From contig CANIAA010000006.1 of NCBI GenBank assembly GCA_947465255.1, positions 1-33,980 of the forward strand: a stretch of DNA of 33,980 bases, in the 5' to 3' direction. The position numbers and the translations under genes are program-made. The stretch comes from Flavobacteriales bacterium. Lineage in GTDB: Bacteria > Bacteroidota > Bacteroidia > Flavobacteriales_D > Sanyastnellaceae. Below the pieces are notes generated by a model. The model was not told the origin of the DNA. It saw only the letters and a program-made list of their open reading frames with translations, and ran no database searches. Of this stretch, positions 27,107-33,980 are shown piece by piece (position 1 is the first letter of the stretch; each line of letters starts with the position of its first letter).

Positions 27107-27634
27107 TTATTTTTTCTTCGGATTGATGATGATGAACATCCTCTTTCCGTCGAGCTTGGGCATTTGTTCAGGAAGACCGTATTCCATGAGTTCCTGAATG
27201 AAACGCGTCAATAAAATTTCACCGCGATCCTTGTACACAATTGAGCGGCCTTTGAAATGCACATAGGCTCTCACTTTGGCTCCCTCCAACAAGAACGCTT
27301 TGGCGTGCTTGAGTTTGAAGTCGAAGTCGTGATCGTCGGTGTTAGGGCCGAAACGAATTTCCTTGGTAGTCACATTCGTTTGCTTGGCCTTAATCTCCTT
27401 CATCTTCTTCTTCTGGTCGTACAGAAACTTTCTGTAATCCCAGATACGACAAACAGGTGGAACAGCATTTCCGGAAATCTCGATCAAATCGAGCTCCATG
27501 TCCTGCGCCATACGAATCGCTTCAGCACGTGTATATACGCCCTGTTCAATGTTCTCACCTACCAAGCGCACTTCGGCGGCGGTGATTTTTTCGTTCAGCT
27601 TATGTTCGGGTTCGAGTGATCTGCGACCTCTCAT
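27107..27634 (-). CDS. infC: Translation initiation factor IF-3
   Basis: LNEKITAAEVRLVGENIEQGVYTRAEAIRMAQDMELDLIEISGNAVPPVCRIWDYRKFLYDQKKK. Confidence 0.98.
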   Translation of the reverse strand: MRGRRSLEPEHKLNEKITAAEVRLVGENIEQGVYTRAEAIRMAQDMELDLIEISGNAVPPVCRIWDYRKFLYDQKKKMKEIKAKQTNVTTKEIRFGPNTDDHDFDFKLKHAKAFLLEGAKVRAYVHFKGRSIVYKDRGEILLTRFIQELMEYGLPEQMPKLDGKRMFIIINPKKK

Positions 27635-27695
27635 TGCCCTGTTTTGCGGTGCGTTAATGGCTCCTCCTGTTTTACGTTTTACTTATATCAATGCC

Positions 27696-29639
27696 TTACT
27701 GTGCTGACAGCATGGCTTTTACTTCGTCGTTCACTTTGTTGGCGAAATCGGCAATAGTCAACGAACCGATATCACCCTCTCCCTTCTTACGCGCTGAAAC
27801 GGTACCCGCACCTTGTTCTTCCTCACCAACTACCAACATATAAGGCACTTTCTCCATTTCCGCATCGCGAATTTTCTTCCCCACTTTCTCGTTCCTTTCG
27901 TCAACGAGGGCGCGAATATCGTAAGAAATTAACTCTTTTGCTACACTTTGCGCGTAATCATTGTATTTTTCTGATACGGGCAGGATTTTCACCTGCTCCG
28001 GCGTGAGCCACAGCGGGAATTGTCCGGCGCAGTGTTCAATGAGAATAGCCACAAAGCGCTCCATCGAACCGAACGGCGCGCGGTGAATCATTACCGGTCT
28101 ATGCTTCTGGTTATCAGCACCTGTGTATTCCAGCTCAAAACGCTCAGGCAAGTTATAATCTACCTGCACGGTACCCAACTGCCAGCGGCGACCAATCGCG
28201 TCGCGCACCATGAAGTCGAGCTTCGGACCGTAGAAGGCTGCTTCGCCATATTCCACCACCGTTTTGAGTCCCTTTTCCTTGGCCACTTCCTGGATGCCAC
28301 GCTCTGCTGCTTCCCAATTGGCGTCAGAACCGATGTACTTCGAAGGGTTACCGGGGTCGCGAAGGGAAACCTGTGCGAGGAAGTCCGGGAAGTCGAGCGT
28401 TTTGAAGATGTACAACACGAGGTCAATCACCTTTCCTACTTCTTCCTTCACTTGGTCGACCGTGCAAAAAATGTGGGCGTCGTCTTGGGTGAAGCCACGC
28501 ACGCGGGTGAGACCGTGAAGCTCTCCCGTTTGTTCGTAGCGATACACAGTTCCGAACTCGGCAAGACGCAACGGAAGGTCGCGGTATGAGCGAGGCTCTG
28601 TTTTGAAAATCTCGCAGTGATGCGGACAGTTCATCGGCTTCAGCATGTACATCTCACCCTCTTGCGGGGTGCTGATGGGCTGGAAGCTATCCTTTCCGTA
28701 TTTCTCCCAGTGTCCGCTGGTTTCATAGAGTTCCTTTGAGCCAATATGCGGAGTGATGACCTGCAAATAGCCCATTTTCTTTTGAGCATCGGTGAGGAAT
28801 GCCGTGAGGCGCATACGCAGGTCGGTACCTTTCGGCAACCACAGCGGAAGACCGCTACCAACCTTTTGTGAGAAGGCAAACAGTCCGAGTTCTTTTCCGA
28901 GTTTGCGGTGATCGCGCTTGCGGGCTTCCTCCAGGAGTTTCAAATAATCCTCAAGTTCCGATTGCTTCGGGAAGGTGATGGCATAGACGCGAGTAAGCAT
29001 CTTGTTTTTCTCATCGCCGCGCCAGTAGGCACCGGCCACGTTGAGCAGCTTGGCCGCCTTGATGAAGCCGGTATTGGGAATGTGTGGGCCGCGGCATAAG
29101 TCGGTGAAATTACCTTGTGTATAGAAGGTAATCTGACCGTCTTCCAATCCGTCGATGAGTTCTAGTTTGTATTGATCTCCCTTCTCGCGGAAGTAGGCTA
29201 CGGCATCAGCTTTAGAGACTTCCTTGCGGATGTACTCATTCTTCTGACGCGCCAAATCGAGCATGGTCTTTTCAACCTTAGCGAAATCGGCTTGTGAGAA
29301 TTCGGTATCCCCGAAGTCGACATCGTAGTAGAAACCATTTTCGATGGGCGGGCCGATCGCCAGCTTGATGCCCGGGTAGTGCGCCTCGAGCGCCTCGGCC
29401 ATCAAATGCGCCGATGAGTGCCACAGGGTGCTCTTACCCGCGTCATCATTCCACGTATACAACTTCAGCGTTGCATCCGCTTCGATTGGGCGCGTAGCAT
29501 CAATGACTTCGCCATTTACTTCTGCACTCAACACGTTGCGGGCAAGGCCTTCGCTGATCGACTGTGCGACCTGCATAGCAGTTGTGCCCTTTTCAACTTC
29601 CCGCTTGGAACCGTCGGGAAGCGTAATGGTAATCATCAT
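27696..29639 (-). CDS. thrS: Threonyl-tRNA synthetase
   Basis: TGS domain [90 protein letters not shown]. Start at 29639 (or 29636), because the track start at 29744 translates repeat DNA. Confidence 0.97.
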   Translation of the reverse strand: MMITITLPDGSKREVEKGTTAMQVAQSISEGLARNVLSAEVNGEVIDATRPIEADATLKLYTWNDDAGKSTLWHSSAHLMAEALEAHYPGIKLAIGPPIENGFYYDVDFGDTEFSQADFAKVEKTMLDLARQKNEYIRKEVSKADAVAYFREKGDQYKLELIDGLEDGQITFYTQGNFTDLCRGPHIPNTGFIKAAKLLNVAGAYWRGDEKNKMLTRVYAITFPKQSELEDYLKLLEEARKRDHRKLGKELGLFAFSQKVGSGLPLWLPKGTDLRMRLTAFLTDAQKKMGYLQVITPHIGSKELYETSGHWEKYGKDSFQPISTPQEGEMYMLKPMNCPHHCEIFKTEPRSYRDLPLRLAEFGTVYRYEQTGELHGLTRVRGFTQDDAHIFCTVDQVKEEVGKVIDLVLYIFKTLDFPDFLAQVSLRDPGNPSKYIGSDANWEAAERGIQEVAKEKGLKTVVEYGEAAFYGPKLDFMVRDAIGRRWQLGTVQVDYNLPERFELEYTGADNQKHRPVMIHRAPFGSMERFVAILIEHCAGQFPLWLTPEQVKILPVSEKYNDYAQSVAKELISYDIRALVDERNEKVGKKIRDAEMEKVPYMLVVGEEEQGAGTVSARKKGEGDIGSLTIADFANKVNDEVKAMLSAQ

Positions 29640-29678
29640 AGCGCTTTTTTTTGGGGACGCGAAGATAGGGAGAGAAGG

Positions 29679-29699
29679 GTGAATAGTGAAATGGTGGCA
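29679..29699 (+). repeat. Short heptamer run GTGAATA|GTGAAAT|GGTGGCA
   Basis: GTGAATA is identical to units in the array upstream of recA. Confidence 0.5.
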
Positions 29700-29701
29700 A
29701 A

Positions 29702-29733
29702 GGAATACAGGATTGAAGGATTGTAGAATTGTA
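29702..29733 (+). repeat. Octanucleotide array upstream of thrS
   Basis: GGAATACA|GGATTGAA|GGATTGTA|GAATTGTA, four 8-bp units. Confidence 0.82.
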
Positions 29734-29883
29734 GGGTGCGCCAACCATCAACCTTTGAGTTTATAACAGCTGAAGGGTTCGGAGGGTGCAGAGAATTTTC
29801 CGGCTCTCTGCGGTTTGCATTTCTATTCTACGCTTTTTTTTGCGTGGCAAGCCGAGCGAAGACAAGAACGTAAGAGCATACCT

Positions 29884-29917
29884 TTGAAAGCACGCTGAAA
29901 GGTGCACCCTACATTTG
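29884..29917 (+). promoter_or_regulatory. Candidate promoter TTG-N23-TACATTTG for the FG-GAP gene
   Basis: TTG 29884-29886 and TACATTTG 29910-29917, 15 nt before ATG at 29933; gap is at the long end. Confidence 0.45.
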
Positions 29918-29932
29918 ATCCTGTGTTTTTCT

Positions 29933-32900
29933 ATGTCATTGCTTTCTCCTAAATCTCGATGGAACCTTGCATCGGCTGCGATGTTTCTCAGTATTGTTCT
30001 TCCGGCCTCAGCCCAATGGTCGCAGCCGGAACTATTCTATCGCCGGCCGGGGCCCGTTGAGCAAAATGAAGTGCTCGCCGATTTCGATCAAGATGGAACC
30101 ATCGATGTGTTTTTCGTAGCCTCGAAGTTCATCCAATATCATCCGGGTCATAATGACTCCTACCAGCACGCATTTGATATCGCCGGTGCGATGTCGGCTG
30201 TGAATGCCTCCTTCGATTTCAATTCGGATGGCCGTCCTGAAATTATTTACTACGATGCCTCCGGAATAGCCCATATCCTGTGGAATGATCTTGCACAAAC
30301 GTTTCCTGAAACCATACCGGCGAGTCAGACCATGAACTCATTCGATGCGGCCGATTACAACCTGGATGGCATAGCAGACTGGTCTGTTGGCAATACCATC
30401 TACCTCAATTCTGGTGATGGTTTGAATACAACTTCGGTGACCGCTAGTTTGAATATCGGAAATCTGAACGAAGCGTTCGACATCAACAACGACAACCTGG
30501 TAGATCTGGTCACCTATTCCAACGATCAGGTGCGGGTGCGATTCAACCAAGGGAACTTTGTTTTCGGCGCGCAAACCAATTACATCTCGGCCACAACATC
30601 GGCCACCGGATACAAACCGCTGATGTATGATGATGATGATGACGGTGATCTGGATTATTTCTATTTCGGAGGTGCGCTGCTGCGAAAGGAAAACAACGGC
30701 AATGGAACCTTTGCAGCGCAAACCAACGCGCTGGATGTCGCCGGTGAAGTGTATCTGGCAGCGGGCGATTACGATCAGAATGGTCAACTGGATGTATTAA
30801 TTCAAACTGTTCCGGCAGGAACCATCCGCATTCATTGGAACGGGGTGTGGGGCTCTACCTCAGCCGGGCAAGACCTTGTGAATTACAGCCAGCTCTATGA
30901 CAACGGTTCTTTCGGCATCGACAGCAACAAATTCATGACCCATATCGGAGCAAGTGATTTCATGCTCATGGGGCGCATTCAGATGGATGGAGTTTACTAC
31001 TGGTTCGAAGTGCAAATGCCGAATGCCGACGGCACTTTGCAACAACCTCTGTTGTTCGCCAATTCCGTGGGCTACTCGGGCTCCTATTTCTCCACGCAAA
31101 AAGTACTCGACATGAACGGCGACGGTCGAACAGATATCGTAGCCTATCAGAATGCCCGCCTGCGGGTTTACTTGCAACAATCCGACGGCGAAGTCACAGG
31201 ACCTGTTTACATGCTTAATCTGCCTCAGCTTACAAGCAGGTTCATCAACCACATCGGTTATTACAACAACGACAACCTACCCGATATTTTCGTGAAGAAC
31301 AATGCCGACATAGAAGTATACATCAATGACGGAAATGCGAGCGTGCTTCCGGATCCGATAGTTTTTACGCCCCCCGGGTTATCTTCCTTTCAACTAACCG
31401 ATTTCAATAATGATCTGCGCTCGGATATGCTTGTGGTAACAGCTGCCGGTCCTTACCACTTGTATGAAAATACCGACAGCGTGTACACCAACATCGGCTC
31501 ACAAAACTCGTCGGCCTTTCAAACCCTGAGTGAAATTCAGCTCAACGCGTGTGCTGATTTTGACGACAATGGATGGAAAGATTATGTAATGCTCAGCGGC
31601 AAAATATTATATCAAAGTGAAAACGGCATCTTCTATCTCGGTCCGCAATTTTCAGCGACCGACAATTATGCGGCGCTTTTCACCGATGACTTCAATGTGG
31701 ATGGTAACATGGATTTTGTGTACGATGGAATTCCGAACAACATAATTTGTTATAACAACGGTGACGGCACCTTTACGCAGGGACCTGCATTTTCGCAAAG
31801 CCTGCTGGGCGCTTCCGATTTAGATCTCGATGGGGATCCGGATCTTTATTATACTTCAGAAGCGGGAACCACACAAACGGTTTACGCGCTGATGAATGAG
31901 GCATCCGACAACTTCACAGAAACCTCCTTGTTCACTACTCTACTCGGTCCGCTATCTATGGCTGACTGGAACAACGATGGGGCCGACGACTTTGTCAAAA
32001 TGTATTCAGGACAGGGCGCAAACTCGCTGAATCCAGCCGGCTATTTTTTGATCGACAACGAAGCTGTATCGTCGCTGACCATTTCGGGAAGTGTTTTTGA
32101 TGACACAAACAGCAACGGCGTGCGCGACAGCAGTGAAAACGGAATTGCATGGGTGCCGGTGCATGTGAGCGGCAACAGCACTTCCATAGTTTATACGGAT
32201 ATGCTGGGTAATTATATCATCAACATCGATCAACCCGGAAGCTACACACTGTCTGTAAACAATCCTGCAGATTGGACGAATACTACTCCGCTGCAATTGG
32301 ACGTCATCGTGGATTTTGCCAATCCCAATCCTATCGATATCGATTTTGGTCAAACCCTGAGCAACCTACAACGCGAGTTAATTTTTAGCATGAATACAAG
32401 CCAACCGCTCTGTAACGAAACAAAGGTCAATTGGCTCAGTTGCTACAACGCCGGCACTACAACCTTGTCAGGCATAGCCACGTTGGATCTACCGGTCGGC
32501 TCCATAGCCTACGATTTTTTCCCTGAACCCGATACCGTGTTCAGCGATACTATTCAGTGGCAAATAGAGAATTTAGCTCCGGGTAGTTACAGCAATTTTT
32601 ATGTTTCCGTGCTTCATCCGGGAGTAGAGTTCATCGACAGTCTCATGATTTTCGAATCGCTTGTGAGCTTTACCGATCAACTCGGTGATACGTTGCTCGC
32701 CGATTCGATTGCGTACGATCTACTTTGCGCCTACGACCCCAACATGAAGGAAGAGCACACAGGGTATGGTCCGCAAGGGTATGTGAACGAGCTGGCAGAA
32801 CTCGACTATACCATTCACTTTCAGAACACAGGCACTGCAACAGCCACAGATGTTCTGATTGTCGATTCGCTTTCGGAATATCTCGACCATGCGAGTATCT

Positions 32901-33980
32901 TCCCCATCGCATCGTCGCACAATATGCAGGTATCCTACACCGACGAAGGTGCGTTGCATTTCTATTTCCCGAATATCATGCTGCCCGACAGCGGTGCCGA
33001 TTATGCCGGCAGTCAGGGGTTTGTGCGCTTTCGGATTCACATCAATGAACTGGCTACACCAGGAACGGAAATTTTCAATCATGCGGAAATCTATTTCGAT
33101 CAGAATCCGGCCATCATAACCAACGATGTCATCAATACGGTTTTTGATTGTTACACAATGCCTCTGGTATACGACGATGTCATATGTCCGAATGTAAGTT
33201 CCGTATTCTCGACCACACGTTCCGATATGGAATCTTATACTTGGTACGTCGACGGCTCACGATTGGACTATTCAGAATCTGCTGTCGACATTGCCTTGAA
33301 TGCAGCGCCGCACGAGGTAATACTCATCGGCTCCCATCCACTTTGCGATATCACCACAACAGCATGGGTACAACCCACCTCAGCGCCGGCATTTATACTT
33401 ATGCAGGAAGACGTCACCTATTGTGAAGCACCTGTGTTATTGCAGGCCTCAGGCAATGGCGACATCTCCTGGTATGCCGGAGATGCAATCGTTCAACAGG
33501 GAAATGATTGGTTGGCAGAGTCACCGGGAACCTACGTGGCCATGCTGACGGGATTGTGTGGAGTTGTGCTAGACACGGTGCAGGTATTAAATGCCAGTCC
33601 ACCTGCATTCACTCTATTGCCTGTAGATGGTTATTCCTGCAACGAACCTATCGAATTGCAGGCAGCAGCGCCGTATCCGATTGAATGGTACTTGGACGAA
33701 ACATACCTTGCAACGGGTGAAAACGTATTGGTTGACGCAACAGGTGTGTACACTGCCCGAATAGACGATGGATGCTTGGCGAATGAAGTCAGTGTGCAAA
33801 TTGATATCCGCCCATTGTCGGAGCTCAGCGCGAACATTCTCGCAGACACTTCCTTTTGTTTCGGCGACTCTGTCTTATTCTATCTAATTGACAACACATT
33901 TAGCACAACGTGGATGCTAAACGGAGAAGCGATTGTTCCCAAGGCTGACGCTCTTACGCTCAACGAAAGTGCGGTTCTCA
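29933..33980 (+). CDS. Large secreted FG-GAP/VCBS-repeat protein with SdrD B-like and Ig-like repeats; 3' end outside the window
   Basis: Frame reads open from ATG 29933 wherever I translated it: MSLLSPKSRWNLASAAMFLSIVLPASAQWSQPELFYRRPG..., about a dozen D-x-[DN]-x-[DN]G motifs (DFDQDGTID, DFNSDGRPE, DMNGDGRTD), SGSVFDDTNSNGVRDSSENGIAWVPVHVSG, then FQNTGTATATDVLIVDSLSEYLD and repeated Ig-like modules. Absent from the ORF track because no stop falls in the window. Confidence 0.9.
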   Translation, partial: MSLLSPKSRWNLASAAMFLSIVLPASAQWSQPELFYRRPGPVEQNEVLADFDQDGTIDVFFVASKFIQYHPGHNDSYQHAFDIAGAMSAVNASFDFNSDGRPEIIYYDASGIAHILWNDLAQTFPETIPASQTMNSFDAADYNLDGIADWSVGNTIYLNSGDGLNTTSVTASLNIGNLNEAFDINNDNLVDLVTYSNDQVRVRFNQGNFVFGAQTNYISATTSATGYKPLMYDDDDDGDLDYFYFGGALLRKENNGNGTFAAQTNALDVAGEVYLAAGDYDQNGQLDVLIQTVPAGTIRIHWNGVWGSTSAGQDLVNYSQLYDNGSFGIDSNKFMTHIGASDFMLMGRIQMDGVYYWFEVQMPNADGTLQQPLLFANSVGYSGSYFSTQKVLDMNGDGRTDIVAYQNARLRVYLQQSDGEVTGPVYMLNLPQLTSRFINHIGYYNNDNLPDIFVKNNADIEVYINDGNASVLPDPIVFTPPGLSSFQLTDFNNDLRSDMLVVTAAGPYHLYENTDSVYTNIGSQNSSAFQTLSEIQLNACADFDDNGWKDYVMLSGKILYQSENGIFYLGPQFSATDNYAALFTDDFNVDGNMDFVYDGIPNNIICYNNGDGTFTQGPAFSQSLLGASDLDLDGDPDLYYTSEAGTTQTVYALMNEASDNFTETSLFTTLLGPLSMADWNNDGADDFVKMYSGQGANSLNPAGYFLIDNEAVSSLTISGSVFDDTNSNGVRDSSENGIAWVPVHVSGNSTSIVYTDMLGNYIINIDQPGSYTLSVNNPADWTNTTPLQLDVIVDFANPNPIDIDFGQTLSNLQRELIFSMNTSQPLCNETKVNWLSCYNAGTTTLSGIATLDLPVGSIAYDFFPEPDTVFSDTIQWQIENLAPGSYSNFYVSVLHPGVEFIDSLMIFESLVSFTDQLGDTLLADSIAYDLLCAYDPNMKEEHTGYGPQGYVNELAELDYTIHFQNTGTATATDVLIVDSLSEYLDHASIFPIASSHNMQVSYTDEGALHFYFPNIMLPDSGADYAGSQGFVRFRIHINELATPGTEIFNHAEIYFDQNPAIITNDVINTVFDCYTMPLVYDDVICPNVSSVFSTTRSDMESYTWYVDGSRLDYSESAVDIALNAAPHEVILIGSHPLCDITTTAWVQPTSAPAFILMQEDVTYCEAPVLLQASGNGDISWYAGDAIVQQGNDWLAESPGTYVAMLTGLCGVVLDTVQVLNASPPAFTLLPVDGYSCNEPIELQAAAPYPIEWYLDETYLATGENVLVDATGVYTARIDDGCLANEVSVQIDIRPLSELSANILADTSFCFGDSVLFYLIDNTFSTTWMLNGEAIVPKADALTLNESAVL

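Noticed and set aside
29639-29744. ORF-track N-terminal extension of ThrS ([19 protein letters not shown]...)
   Set aside because: This stretch translates the octamer/heptamer repeats; the TGS domain begins at [10 protein letters not shown], so the start is 29639 or 29636.
29640-29932. T-box or tRNA-like leader upstream of thrS
   Set aside because: No T-box bulge sequence or specifier structure recognised; T-boxes are not expected in Bacteroidota.
30032-33849. Many minus-strand ORFs (e.g. 149 aa at 30338, 130 aa at 30860, 120 aa at 32720)
   Set aside because: All lie antisense to the long plus-strand FG-GAP reading frame and resemble mirrored repeat composition.

Overview
The window is a chromosomal segment from a Bacteroidota bacterium. 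The taxonomic call is inferred from gene content, TTG-N19-TAnnTTTG type promoters, ACT-less SerA, DUF4476 and FG-GAP/SdrD-like secreted proteins. Most of it is housekeeping: mltG, a hybrid histidine kinase, zapA-rny, serC-serA-DUF1015-yggS, recA, and the thrS-infC-rpmI-rplT operon. Secreted or envelope genes include an M23 peptidase, an endo/exonuclease/phosphatase, a TPR lipoprotein, a thioredoxin-NHL protein, and a large FG-GAP protein truncated by the right edge. I see no prophage, CRISPR, IS element, rRNA or tRNA. Two signals stand out. (1) At 5313-5825 an apparently intact dodecin domain is fused in frame to a long histone-H1-like K/A/P tail. (2) Short-unit repeats with fixed 7-, 8- and 9-bp periods fill gene boundaries around serC, serA, DUF1015, recA, thrS and rny. 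They switch unit sequence without losing register, occur in both orientations, overlap stop codons, and recur as an 8-mer > 7-mer > 9-mer composite at two distant loci.
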